A program made the translations under genes and the position numbers. 64,000 nt of DNA, from assembly GCA_029204225.1 (NCBI GenBank), contig CM055098.1, positions 51,962,728 to 52,026,727 on the forward strand, read 5' to 3'. The notes beneath the pieces are model-generated. The model saw nothing but the letters and a program-made list of their open reading frames with translations. It was not told the DNA's origin and did not search any database. This document shows positions 34,569-45,108 of the stretch, one piece after another (the first letter of the stretch is position 1; each line of letters begins with the position of its first letter). This stretch comes from Diphasiastrum complanatum (Eukaryota > Streptophyta > Lycopodiopsida > Lycopodiales > Lycopodiaceae).

Positions 34569-35063
34569 ATATAAGGACCTCCACCGAGGATCACTAGCCA
34601 AGCACGCCATAACAAAGCAACACAAGGGAATCGGATGGTGGACAAACCAACCCAAGCAAACCTAGATCAAACGGATCTAGCTCCCAAGCTATGGATCAAT
34701 CTCAAAGAGGAATGAGGCATCACACCAGCAGCATACGGCTACTAGTCCTCACAATTAAGGATTCACTAGTGAGAGCCCAATAGGTATACTTATACCTCCC
34801 AAGGCCCATGCACCACTAGTAGTGCACTGTGACACCTCACTGGACACCTCTACAGTCTATCTGGCCCATGTCATCTAGTTCCTCAATGACTCATTGATAG
34901 ACCCATACAAATCCACCATCATGAGTTTAGGCCTGCGACCATTAATGATGACCTTATACACATAAGGGCTCCAATTCCCTTATAGTCATCACTAACTTAC
35001 AAGTTGTTGGTCTACTGATCTCTATCATGGACACGCTACCCGAGATCAACTTTGGGCATGACA
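34569..35063 (-). mobile_element. Copia LTR, 3' LTR of the minus-strand element
   Basis: On the minus strand it starts TGTCATGCCC directly after a polypurine tract (AAGAGGGAGCT, 35,064-35,074) and the RNase H end, as a 3' LTR should. Its other end meets a primer site, as a 5' LTR should, so it may be shared by two elements placed in tandem or belong to a second truncated element. The last bases are not the usual CA. About 495 bp. Confidence 0.6.
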
Positions 35064-35074
35064 AGCTCCCTCTT

Positions 35075-35560
35075 AAAGTAGGTAATTTTTTGATTCCCAA
35101 GCTCGTCCTTTGCATTTCAAACATAGTCTTGTCCAAGGGTTTTGTAAATATGTCGGCCACCATCTGCTTGGTTGGAATAAATATGTCGATCTTCAGCTCG
35201 TTCCTTTTCACCAGATCTCTGATCAAGTGATACTTGATAGCAATGTGTTTTAATCTGGAATAAAACACTGGATCTTTTGTCAAATGAATAGCAGATGTGT
35301 TGTCCATGTACAGGATCAATGGTTTGTCAGTGCTATGTCCCAGTCCATCCAAGAACTCAGCCCGTTAGCCATTTTGGCTGCAACAACATATTCTGCTTCA
35401 CACGATGATTGGGCAGTTGTGGTGTGCTTTCTGCTGATCCAAATAACAGTTGCATCGGCTGCTATGGTGCATCCTCTTGAGACGCTTTTATTATTGTCCT
35501 TTAGGGACGTCCAGCTTGCATCACTATAGGATTCGACCTTGAATCATGCATGTTGACAAT
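35075..35560 (-). pseudogene. Copia RNase H
   Basis: Minus-strand reading gives SYSDASWTSLKDNNKSVS, then SSCEAEYVVAA, ILYMDNTSAIHLTKDPVFYS, RLKHIAIKYHLIRDLV and VADIFTKPLDKT, covering the RNase H catalytic Asp/Glu positions and the conserved C-terminus. It directly precedes the polypurine tract and LTR. A frameshift near 35,350 separates the two halves. It would remove RNA from the replication hybrid. Confidence 0.8.
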
Positions 35561-36800
35561 AGCATAGCCCATAGTCCTTTGTGTTATGCAGGTATTGCAT
35601 AATCCTCTTGGCAATTTTACAGTGTGTCGAACTTGGATTGATGCTGAATTGGCTCAATTGGAAGACTTCATAGGCAATGTCTGGCCTTGTATTGTCTACC
35701 AAGTATATCAGAGAATCGATAAGCCTTCTGTAAGGCTTGTTCTGCATTGCTTTTTGTTCTGCATCATCTCTGAGACAATCTTCATTTGTCAGCATTGTGC
35801 CGAAAACCATTGGAGTATTCACTCCCTTGCAATCTGTCATGTCGAAATCATCAACGATCTTCTGAATGTATCTTGACTGGTGTAGATATAATTTCCCACC
35901 TTCAAAATCTTTGTCGTCTGCAAGCCCAGGTAGCACTTTGCTTCTCCTAGGTCCGACTTTGCCTTCATCTGTGCAATCAGGTTGTCGCACCTTGACAGAA
36001 TCAGGGTGTCATCTACATAGACATTGATAATGATGATCTCTCCGTCTATGACTTTCACATAGACGTTATAGTCAGTCATTAAAGGTTGGAAGCCTAAGGA
36101 TTTGAGTGCTTGATATTTCTTCTTGTACCACTACCTGGCATACTGTTTCAATCCATAGATGCTTCTATGCATTTTGTAGCATAGTCAGCAAATGACTTGC
36201 AGGTAAAACTTGGTGGCTGGTCCATATAGATCTCTTCTTTCAGCTCTCCATGTAGGAATGTTGTCTTCTCATCTACAATGTGGATCTTCATATTGTAGGC
36301 AACTGTATATACAAACAATATTCATATAGATGTGTGCTTCACAACATGAGAAATGGTTTCAGTATAGTCGATGCTATACTTCTGTGAGAAACCCTTTGCA
36401 ACTAGCCTGGCTTTGTATCTCGATACATTGTCGTCTGGTCTATACTTGTATTTGTAGATCCATTTGCATTTGACAGTCTTTCTATCAACTGGTACTGGCT
36501 CAAGAGTCTAGACCTTGTTAATTTGCATGGAGTGCATTTCTTCTTCCATTGCTTTTATCCATCTGTCTTTGTTGGGACTGTCGATGGCTTCTTCGTAAGT
36601 TTTTGGTTCACCACCGAATCCACAGAACTCTTCTAAGTTGGGTTGTCTGAATGGTGCTCTTATTTCTCTCACGGATCTCCTTGGAGACTGAGCTGGCACT
36701 TCGATGGCTTTTCCTTTGTCAAATGTCTTGCCCTTGTCAACTACAGAGTTGTTGTGTGTGGCAGGTGTGGCTGCATGTCGGGCTGTTCGAACTGTCATTC
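35545..36800 (-). pseudogene. Copia reverse transcriptase
   Basis: From 36,640 downward: WIKAMEEEMHSMQ, KCKWIYKYKYRPDDNVSRYK, ARLVAKGFSQ, then a decayed stretch, NVYVDDTLI (YVDD catalytic box, about 36,015), KSDLGEAKCYLGL, and LYLHQSRYIQKIVDDFDM to DIAYEVFQLSQF. Stops include a TAG within YAR-W-YKK near 36,135 (a Gln codon expected). At least three frameshifts. The catalytic box is intact but the gene is dead. Confidence 0.82.
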
Positions 36801-37875
36801 AATCCGTCTAGAATTCGAACATCTTCATCTGAATGCTCAGGGTCTATTCCTTTTGTCAATGTCGGTAGGTCATAGTACTGCTTGCCAAGAATCTCGTAAC
36901 TAATTGGATCTTTGTTAGCCACTATTCTTGTTTCATCGAATCTGACATCTCTGATAGTCTTTACTTGATTAGTCTCCGACAGATAGATCCGGTAGTATGA
37001 TGAATGTATGTCATATCCAATAAGATATCCTTGTTCGACCTTTTCATCAAACTTTTCTCGAAGCTTATCAGGAATGTGTGCATATGCAACACATCCAAAA
37101 ACACGTACATGAGCCAGATTCGGCTTGTTATCCCACCACACTTCATGTGGAGTTGTGTGAGGAACGTCTGATTTATCTATCATGTTCTGCACGTAGGCAG
37201 CTGTGGCTACTACTTCAGCCCATAGTGGCCTTGATGCCTTAGAATAGGCCATCATGCACCTTGCAGCTTCCATGAGGATTATGTTCTTCCTCTCAGCTAC
37301 ACCATTATGTTGTGGTGTGTAGGCTACAATCTTCATGTGAAGGATGCCTTTGCTGCTGCAAAAATTAGCAAAGTAGTTGGAGATGTATTCTCTACCTTTG
37401 TCGGTTCTGATCTGCTTGACTTTCTTCTCTGTCCACTTCTCAGCCCAGTTTACGTACTCTATAAACTTGTCCAGAGCTTCAGACTTGTTGTGGATGAAGT
37501 AGACAATAGTAACTTACTAAAATCATCGATGAAAGTGATGTAATATCTCGATCCTCCTACAGAGGGCACATCAAAAGGTCCACATATGTCAAAATGTATC
37601 AATTCCAAGAGCTCTGTCGCTTTGAAGGAATCCTTGGTGAAGGGTGTACGTGACATCTTGCCTTTGTTGCATGCATCACAGGATGTCAGATTTGCATCTT
37701 TGATGTTTACTCCTGTGAATGCACCATGATGGCTTGCTTTGTATAGCGCCATTGGGTTCATGTGACATAATCTCGTATGCCATAGAACGTCCATCAACTC
37801 ATGGACTTGATGAGCTTGCTCTATCAGTAGGCATACCTTCATGCAAAGTAGTTGATGCCAGCACCAGTACACTCA
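36740..37875 (-). pseudogene. Copia integrase
   Basis: The zinc-binding part reads WHTRLCHMN and SCDACNKGKMSRTPF. The core has HFDICGPFDVPS with the first Asp, RTDKGREYI with the second, and YTPQHNGVAERKN with the Glu. A frameshift near 37,520 splits the core. The C-terminal part (FGCVAYAHIPDKLREKF, GYLIGYD, VKTIRDVRFDE) is open to about 36,740. Confidence 0.82.
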
Positions 37876-37923
37876 TCCTTGAGTGATGAATGTACTGGTG
37901 CTAGAATCAACTACTTTGCATGT
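37840..37923. repeat. 84-bp hairpin (inverted duplication) between protease and integrase
   Basis: Two arms of about 40 bp, one with CATGCAAAGTAGTTGAT and CACCAGTACA, the other its near-exact reverse complement. In coding terms the segment reading CKVVDSSTSTFITQ is followed by its own reverse complement. Confidence 0.85.
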
Positions 37924-38200
37924 TTCTTTTGTAAATGTCACACACATGCCTGGATCTGCTATCCTTGTGACTGATAGTAGATCCTTTTACAATGTAGGTA
38001 CATACAGGACATCATGGAGTCTTCCGTCTCTGCCATTGGTGTTGAGCCACAACACTCCAGTTCTGTTCACTTCATGTCTTGATCCATCTCCCAAGATTAT
38101 ATACCTAGAGGAATCAGTCTGTCGAAATTCAACCATGATCTACCTTGTCGTCACACAATGTGACATAGCTCCTGAGTCAAGAATGACTTCTTGAACATCG
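37924..38200 (-). pseudogene. Copia protease
   Basis: Minus frame VILDSGAMSHCVTT with catalytic Asp-Ser-Gly, then IILGDGSRHEVNRTGVLW and LHDVLYVPT. In-frame stops at two points. The Trp usually before the catalytic Asp is absent. Confidence 0.7.
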
Positions 38201-39227
38201 GCTATCGATGTAGCACAAACATCTACACACAAATAAGCAATTGAGTTTCCGTTAGCTCTCTCTTCGGCCATCTTTGAGGATTCTGGTTCCTCTACGTATG
38301 ATGTATTGCTGGAGCTTTTTTTTTTTTCCTTCTATCTTCTTGTTCCACAGATTCTGATAGCAATCCATGGCTGCATGTCCTTTCTTGTGACAATGTATAC
38401 ACTCGATTTTTGGATTCATCCAACGTTTATCCATTGTGTGGCCTTCACGTCTGAATCTGATGCATGTCTTCTTGTTGTTGCCTTGTTGCTTGTTCTTGAT
38501 ACTTCCTTTCCATCTTCCTTCCTGATCTCCCTCTTTTTGTTGGCTTTGGCCTTGCCTTCTTGTCGACTCCCTCTTAGGATAAGCCTTCTTCTTCTAATGG
38601 TATCTGTTGCTATAGAGAGCGTGATCAGATTCATTCATGTCGTCATAGTGCTCTCTAGCTTCGACTTCTTCCTTCATGTCGATGATTGCTTTGTCAAAGT
38701 CATATTGGGATCTTTAGCCAGTAGGGTTCGGGTAGTCTAGAATGATCTTGGTAGGGAATGTATCAAAGAGCTGAGTTGCTTCTCTTGTGAGACCGTGTGC
38801 TCTATTCCAGCATTGTGTAATGACAGGAACATGTTCTTCATCTTTCTGATGAAGCTCGTAAGATCTTTGCCATCCCATCTCAGATAGATAAGTTGATCTT
38901 ATAGATGCATTATCTGATTGTGTGATTTGGTTTGAAGTCTACTGATGAGTGTATCCCACATCTCTCTGGCATTAGAGATGCAAGGTTGAGGGTAATGATG
39001 TCTTCAATGGAATAGGAGATGACAGCTACTGCTTTGTTGTTCTTCTCCTTCCATTCTCAAAGTTCTTTGCTGCTGCTGGTTGGCATCTCTTCGGTGTCGT
39101 CCACATAGGGCCATAATGCTTCTCCTCTCAGTATGAGTGAAGTTTTTACTTTTCAGGCCAAAAAATTTGACTCGTCTGCTTCAAGAATTGTGCAAATCTT
39201 TGAGTGAATGCTATTGATAGAAGCCAT
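38201..39227 (-). pseudogene. Copia gag with zinc knuckle
   Basis: ATG at 39,227 gives MASINSIHSKICTILEADES, then FLA, a TGA (39,153-39,155) at the conserved Trp, and KVKTSLILRGEALWPYVDD. The body is shifted several times. The zinc knuckle at about 38,360-38,400 reads CIHCHKKGHAAMDC (canonical CCHC). It starts 50 bp after the first primer site, the expected layout. Confidence 0.75.
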
Positions 39228-39276
39228 AGTTTGTGTAACTAGGCTCTAAGAACTTTCAAGTATGATGAACCTGGCG

Positions 39277-39369
39277 GCTCTGATACCACTGTTGTGAATC
39301 CAATCTTGCTTTGATACCACTGTTGTGAATCCGATCTCGCTTTGATACCACTGTGGTGTGAATCGGATA
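39277..39369 (-). repeat. Primer-binding site repeated three times, 31-bp period
   Basis: Plus-strand copies start at 39,277, 39,308 and 39,339: GCT(C/T)TGATACCACTG followed by TTGTGAATCC or GGTGTGAATCG. On the minus strand each contains TGGTATCA(A/G)AGC. Spacing is exactly 31 bp. Confidence 0.92.
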
Positions 39370-39994
39370 ACCGAATGTTCATTGTGTAGAAAAAGTCAAG
39401 CAATCATGATTCACTAATGCAAAGCTCAGATGGAGCTGATCTGTTTTGGTTGAAGCTACTACTTCATTCTGTGATCAAACATCCTCCGAACTACAGATAG
39501 CTACTGCTTATCTGATGTTGATTTATGAACAGTAGATAGTGTCTAATGACAGTGAAAATATATCTACTACTAGCAAGCAAGCATCATCAAACATTCAAAG
39601 ATTGCACACGATGGAGCAAAATGCTGCAACTTGTCTATATTATCAAAATCATTTGAGCGCTGCCTATTTCCCACATCAGCGTGTTCGGGCGCAAGAGAGG
39701 TGTTCTCTCTCACGAATAAGTCTAGCTACTGCTAATTCGATGTATTTTGTAGCTAGCTACTGCTTGTTACATCTATGTATATATCATGCCAGGTGAGATC
39801 ACAAGATTAATTTACTGATTGTTACAAGACTAATTTAAACATCGGTTAACCATGTCTCTCTCCTATACATTGCTTTACGACTGAGCATGAAGAATTAATT
39901 TTTCACGCTTGTCAAGCTGAGGTCCCGATAGTTTGTCCCTGTTCGATAGTGTGTCTTGCCGTCTGAATTGAATTCGACCCTTTGACCAGAATCA
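39370..39994 (-). mobile_element. Possible 5' LTR of the minus-strand copia, unresolved
   Basis: By position this should be the 5' LTR, but it shares no visible similarity with the LTR at 34,569-35,063. Boundaries are unknown. No gene seen. Confidence 0.3.
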
Positions 39995-41640
39995 GTGATT
40001 CTACCATATCGAAAGTATATTCTTGGTGAGGTTAGGAACATGAAAAATGGAGGATCTACTTCCAAAGGCAAAGTGAAGAACAAGGCAAAACTCAAGTGTT
40101 TCTTTTGTGGAAAGAAAGGACACTTTTCTTTAGAATGCTACTTGAAGAAGTATCAACAAGCCAATGGAGATCAAGGGAACATTGCTCAAGAGGAAGAGGA
40201 TGAAGATGGATTCAACACATCCTTAATGGTTGCATCTACACCAACTTCAAGTCAAGACACGTGGTGGATAGATAGTGGGGCTAGTTCTCACATGTCTTTT
40301 AACAAGCATTATTTTTTTACTCTTCTATCTTGTAATGACTCTAAGAAGTCAATATACACTGCTAGTGATCAAGCATGCAAGATAGATGGCATAGGATCTA
40401 TACCTCTTTGCTTAGGCACATCTAAAAGGATAGATTGAGATAATGTTTTTTATGTTCCTACCATTTCAAGAAACTTGCTTAGTGTAGGACAATTAATGGA
40501 CAATGGACTAGATGTACATTTCAAGAATGGAGTTTGTTCCATCTTGAAAAATGATAAGTGCATAGCTAGTGGCATTAAGCAAGGTAGACTTTTCAAGTTG
40601 GATGCTAATGTTGCAAGTGAAAGTGTGAACTTGGCTAGGGAGGAGCTATCTCAAGTGGAGCTATGGTATAAGAGATTAGGCCATCCTAATCTTCAATCTA
40701 TGGAGTCAATGGCAAGCAAGGAACTAGCTCTTGGCCTACCAAGAGCCTTCAAGAAGTGTGGAAAGATGTGTGAGGCATGTGGCCTTGCAAAGTCACACAA
40801 ATCTTCTTACAAGAGATCTTCATCAAGATCTACCTCTCCCTTGGATCTCATACATTTTGATTTACATAGTTTTTCACATGCAAGTAATAAAGGTGCTTTG
40901 ATGTATGTAACTTTTATAGATGATTGTACTAGATTCACATTGATTGAGTTACTATCAAAGAAAAGTCTTGTTTATGAAGCTTTCATTAAGTTCAAGTCTC
41001 TAGTAGAGAAACAACTTAGTACTTCCATCAAAGCACTAAGATGTGATAATGGAGGAGAGTACACCTCCAATAAAATGAAAGACTTTTGTGAGATCAATGG
41101 CATTAAGTTGCAATACACTTGTTCCTACACCCCCCAACAAAATGGGGTTGCCGAGAGGAAAAATAGGAGTCTATGTGAGTGTGCAAAGTCTTTAAGACTT
41201 GATGCATCACTTCCCATCTCATTTTGGGGAGAAGCTATAACATGTGCTAATTACTTGTGTAATAGACTTCCTGTAGTGCTATAGATGGGATCTCACCTTA
41301 TCAAGCCTTGTTTGATAAGAAACCCAATGTAAAAGACTTTAAGATCTTTGGATGTATTTGTTATGTTCACATCCCTTTGGAGACTAGAAGGAAAGAAGAT
41401 GCTACCTCCTTCAAAGGGATCTTTGTTGGCTATGGAAAAAATAGCAAGGGCTATAGGATATATGACCCTATATCCAAGAAAGTAAAGGTAAGCAAGGATG
41501 TACTTTTTGATGAGTCACAATTTTCTAAGAGCTTGTCAAATGGATCTAACCCATTGTGCATTGAAGATCTTGACAAAACCGAGGAGGATCTTGACAAACC
41601 CGAGGAGGATCTTGACAAACTCGAGGATGGAGACATCGAC
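39995..41640 (+). pseudogene. Copia gag C-terminus, protease and integrase
   Basis: Begins inside gag (KNGGSTSKGKVKNKAKLKC) with a zinc knuckle CFFCGKKGHFSLEC, then protease WWIDSGASSHMSFNKHYF. A TGA at 40,436-40,438 interrupts RID-DNVFYVP. Integrase follows: WYKRLGHPNLQSMESM, CEACGLAKSHKSSYKR, LIHFDLHSF (first Asp), LRCDNGGEYTSNK (second Asp), YTPQQNGVAERKN (Glu). A frameshift near 41,275 precedes FDKKPNVKDFKIFGCICYVH and FKGIFVGYGKNSKGYRI. The 5' part of gag and its LTR are absent. It is the same broad family as the copies at 24.4 kb and 44.3 kb. Confidence 0.85.
41559..41627 (+). repeat. 21-bp x 3 coding minisatellite
   Basis: Unit GATCTTGACAAA-(A/C)-CC/TC-GAGGAG encodes EDLDK(T/P/L)E three times in the linker after integrase. 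Confidence 0.9.
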
Positions 41641-41679
41641 CCAAGTCAAAAGGGCTCCTATGGCTAAGAAGACTCTTGA

Positions 41680-41970
41680 TGGAGCTACATGTGCTAGAGG
41701 TCGAGGAGATCCCTTACATATTTTGTGACAATCAAGCTTCTCAATAAATTGCTTCATTTCCTATCTTCCATGCTAGAACAAAGCATATTGAGATAGCTCA
41801 TCACTTTGTGAGGGAGAAGGTACTATCCAAGGAGGTGCAACTACATCATGTACCATCATCCGAATGCATAGCTGATATCTTAACCAAGCCATTGTCCAAA
41901 TATCCATTTTTTAAGTTAAGATATGCTCTTGGAATTGTAGATAGATGTACATTAGATTTGCCAAGTTAGA
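41680..41970 (+). pseudogene. Copia RNase H C-terminus joined to integrase linker (RT deleted)
   Basis: Frame reads YIFCDNQASQ, a stop, IASFPIFHARTKHIEIAHHF, VREKVLSKEVQLHH, then IADILTKPLSKYPFF. This is the last third of RNase H. It lies about 50 bp after the integrase linker, so the whole RT and the start of RNase H have been deleted. Confidence 0.8.
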
Positions 41971-41982
41971 AGTGAGGAGGAG
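41971..41982 (+). other. Polypurine tract
   Basis: AGTGAGGAGGAG directly before TGTTGAAAAT, the LTR start. Confidence 0.7.
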
Positions 41983-42480
41983 TGTTGAAAATTATCACTT
42001 CTCACTTGACATTGGTTATTGTAAATTTTGATCAAACATTAGAATAATGCTGATGATCTGATTTCACACGTGTGGAGCCTGTTCCGACATCTGAAAGGAT
42101 GTACTTTTCATACTTGTATATATCTAAATGGATTTTGTATAGTTAGTGTGAACATGATATGACTAGTTAGTGTGATTAAGCAACCAATAACTCTCTAGAT
42201 TGTAAAGTACAGTCATTATTGTCCTAAAAATTATAAAATTTATCAGAAACTCGCCCATCCTCCTATTGGAAATTCAGTTTCTTGAGTCTGTCTCTCCTCC
42301 TCTCTCTTAGGTTCTTCACTATGGCTTGGGGGCTAGGTCCAGGAAGAAACTCCAGGAGGGATCTAGGTTTGGATGGGTGGTTTTGCTCCATAGGTGTCCT
42401 TTTGGTTGTTTTGCAACAGGATCTAGTCAGATCTTCATTTGGTGATCCTTATATGTGTGGAGCATGTTCCCACATTTGAT
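41983..42480 (+). mobile_element. 3' LTR of the RT-less copia
   Basis: Starts TGTTGAAAATTATCAC after the polypurine tract. The right end is not resolved; 42,480 is approximate. No 5' partner is present in the window. Confidence 0.5.
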
Positions 42481-43273
42481 TAGTAGGCCTATTTGCATTA
42501 GCCAATTCATTGTTTGAAATAGCTTGTTTTTTCAAAGTAATGTGAACTAGACAAAAGCTAATCATGTGGAAGCATGCCAAGTGTTATCATGAGGTTGGGC
42601 TAAAATCCACTCATTACTTGTACAAATCAAAATGTATGCTTAGGATAGGCAAAGACATCCATCTTGAGTCCTATGAGGTGTGGAAACATGTCGTAGATTG
42701 TAGGGATGCAAATTGACAAGTAGTGCACCATAGGTCAAGCTACCACTAATTTAAAACGATCAAACAATATGAAATGGCCAGATAGAATGAGTGGTGACAG
42801 AACTCTTTATCCGAGTAGTGAGATCTTATTTGGATACAATTTAAGAGTTACTAAAATCCTATTGGTAGGATTTCCAGTCATGTAATTTCATATTTTGAGT
42901 TTGGATAGTTTTTGTCAATATTAACGAAGTAATGCCAAACAAGTCAATAAAAAGAAAAAACAGTCCAATTTCATTGGAAAAATTATAATTGATAGGAATT
43001 GATTAAAAGTAAAAAATCGATTTCATTTCCGGTTAAATCCTATGGTGAATTGTATGAATAGAATCAAACTAGTACTATTTTTTATACAAGTGGATGATCA
43101 ACCCATGTATAGGATAGAAGTGAAATTGTTTCGACACAACTTAGCCACTAAACCATTTCATTGGGAAGTGTAGGGAGCCACAAATTGCTTCCTGGTTCCA
43201 CATTCTTAACAAAATGCATCAAATTGATTAAAGGTGATTGTACTTGGAAATTGTATTTCGCAATTAGGATTTT
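42481..43273. other. No gene recognised
   Basis: AT-rich spacer between two copia elements. Confidence 0.4.
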
Positions 43274-43278
43274 GGTAA

Positions 43279-43662
43279 TGTGAAAGATTCAACTAGTTTC
43301 ATCACATTTTGCAATATTTCCATATTTGGCATATTGAGGCCAAAACTTGTTTTAGACTTAGAGGTTGACTTTTCAAAGTTCATTAGTCTAAATTTCATTT
43401 GAATAAACACTTTTTGAAAGCGTGGGAAAGATAGAATGCGCGTTTGAGTAGATGTGTGAAATACAATAGCTTGCTGGTTTTGTACGGACAGCAACAGTAC
43501 ATAATCATTTCATTCAAGTTTGATCAAGTTCTATTAGTGTTTGCATCTCAAATTGTGTGTAGATGCTGATTTTTCTACAATGGTGAAATTGATAGTGTAT
43601 TTCTCTTTCTAACCAAAGATCATTCAAGTAGATTGGATCTTAAGGATCTGAAATCTTTTACA
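43279..43662 (+). repeat. 5' LTR, shortened
   Basis: 384 bp. Compared with the 3' LTR it lacks one internal block of 266 bp, joined at GAGTAGAT / GTGTGAAAT (about 43,450). The missing block holds the TATA-like CTATAAAA. Confidence 0.92.
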
Positions 43663-43676
43663 TGGTATCAGAGCTT
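43663..43676 (+). other. Copia primer-binding site
   Basis: TGGTATCAGAGCTT directly after the LTR-ending CA. Confidence 0.85.
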
Positions 43677-44262
43677 GTGTTTCAGGTTATGAAGGAGGAA
43701 ATCAGATCTATCAATGATTTGGTGAAGATATCAAGTCTAGAGCATGCTAGAGAGGATTCTACACCAAAATCGGATTTTTTGCTTTTGTAGATTGGATTTT
43801 TTCTAGATCAAAACACTAAATAGGTCAATATACTTGTTCAATTTCGTTTTTTGAATTCACATGCTGGATTTGGCCAATTTTTGGATCATTGGTTCAGCTT
43901 AAGTGGTGGCTTATAGATTGCATATCAAATTTTCAGCATTTGCATGTAGACTTGGAATAGTCAATTTTTTGTGATTTTGTCAAAACCCTAATTTTGATTG
44001 GATCTCTAGATACTGAGGTTGCTGGACTTCATTTGAGTGTGTTTCAATATTAGGAAGTGGCAAAAGTCATTAGATTGAGGATAGATCATAGGTTGATCAA
44101 GATTCCATGATTCTATGTGTTGATTTGCTTGGATAAGTGCTAGAAGAGAATTTGTGAGATAGTTTCAAATCTTGGTGATTTCTTTTGAAAGCATTTGTTG
44201 TTGTTCAAAGGAGTGCTTTGTGCATTGAAGCAGGTTGAAAGAGAAGATCAGGTCATTGCTAC
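43677..44262 (+). other. Untranslated leader of the copia element
   Basis: About 590 bp between primer site and gag ATG; no gene seen. Confidence 0.6.
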
Positions 44263-45108
44263 ATGACAACCTCAATTGGAGTCATGTTGGAAGCCAATGA
44301 TAGGCTTACCTCAAGTAACTATTCATTATGGAAAGTGAGGATAGAGTCACTTCTTGAGATGAATGATGTTTTGGATATTGTTGTAGGTTTGGAGGAGAGA
44401 CCAGCAACACAACAAGATCAATTGAGGTATGACAAGAGGGCCAAGAAGGCTCTACACATGATAAAGATGAATGTTACCAATGAACTTCTCAAGGAAGTTG
44501 GTAAGTGCACATCATCTTTGGAAGCTTGGAATTCATTGAAGAAGCTTTATGAATCCAAGTCTACTTCTAGAGTATTGACTCTAAGAAGGCAAATCTTTTC
44601 TTGTTTGCAAAAGAATGAAGAAAGTCCAAGTACTTTTGTTTTGAGAATGAAAGCATTGAATGATGAGTTAGCTTGCATAGATGAAAGCATTAAGGAAGGA
44701 GAGCTTATTCAAGTGATTCTTAATGGCTTGTTGGATGCTCATGCTAACATTGTTCAAAGTATTGCTATTCAAAAGACTTTGCCAAGTTTGATGGATCTTC
44801 AAGAGATCTTGATCAATGAGGAATATAGGCTTCAAGCAAGAGGTGGATCTACATCGACACTTCAAGAGGATGCTATGTTCACAAAGGGCAAATTCAAGGG
44901 CAAAACCAAAATGAAGTGGTCTAAAGGGCAAGATCAAGTGGATGCTTCTTCAAATGGCAAAAAGAAGGATAGATCAAAGATCAAGTGCTTCTATTGTGGC
45001 ATCAAAGGACACTTTGCAAGTGAGTGCTACAAGAAGAAGAGAGATCAAGGAGACAAGCAAGGTAATCTTACTCTTGATGAGGATGGTTTGGATGCAAGAT
45101 GCAAATGA
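44263..45108 (+). CDS. Copia Gag, intact to a 7-bp duplication
   Basis: A 281-codon frame with MTTSIGVMLEANDRL, then NYSLWKVRIESLL, CTSSLEAWNSLKKLYESK, TLRRQIFSCLQKNEE and IQVILNGLLDAHANIV, the full UBN2-type gag. A canonical zinc knuckle CFYCGIKGHFASEC lies at about 44,985-45,030. The frame then ends ten or so codons early: GATGCAA occurs twice in tandem (45,091-45,097 and 45,098-45,104), which shifts the frame, and gag stops at 45,108. With one copy of the 7-mer the frame would run on into protease. So gag itself is whole, but the fusion to pol is broken. Confidence 0.9.
   Translation: MTTSIGVMLEANDRLTSSNYSLWKVRIESLLEMNDVLDIVVGLEERPATQQDQLRYDKRAKKALHMIKMNVTNELLKEVGKCTSSLEAWNSLKKLYESKSTSRVLTLRRQIFSCLQKNEESPSTFVLRMKALNDELACIDESIKEGELIQVILNGLLDAHANIVQSIAIQKTLPSLMDLQEILINEEYRLQARGGSTSTLQEDAMFTKGKFKGKTKMKWSKGQDQVDASSNGKKKDRSKIKCFYCGIKGHFASECYKKKRDQGDKQGNLTLDEDGLDARCK

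Larger units (their letters stand above)
34569..39369 (-). mobile_element. Nearly full copia element, minus strand
   Basis: Order on the minus strand: triplicated primer site (39,277-39,369), gag (from 39,227), zinc knuckle, protease, integrase, RT, RNase H, polypurine tract, LTR. This is copia order (integrase before RT). All domains remain but with many frameshifts and stops, so it is old. The DNA right of the primer sites does not resemble the left LTR. Confidence 0.8.
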
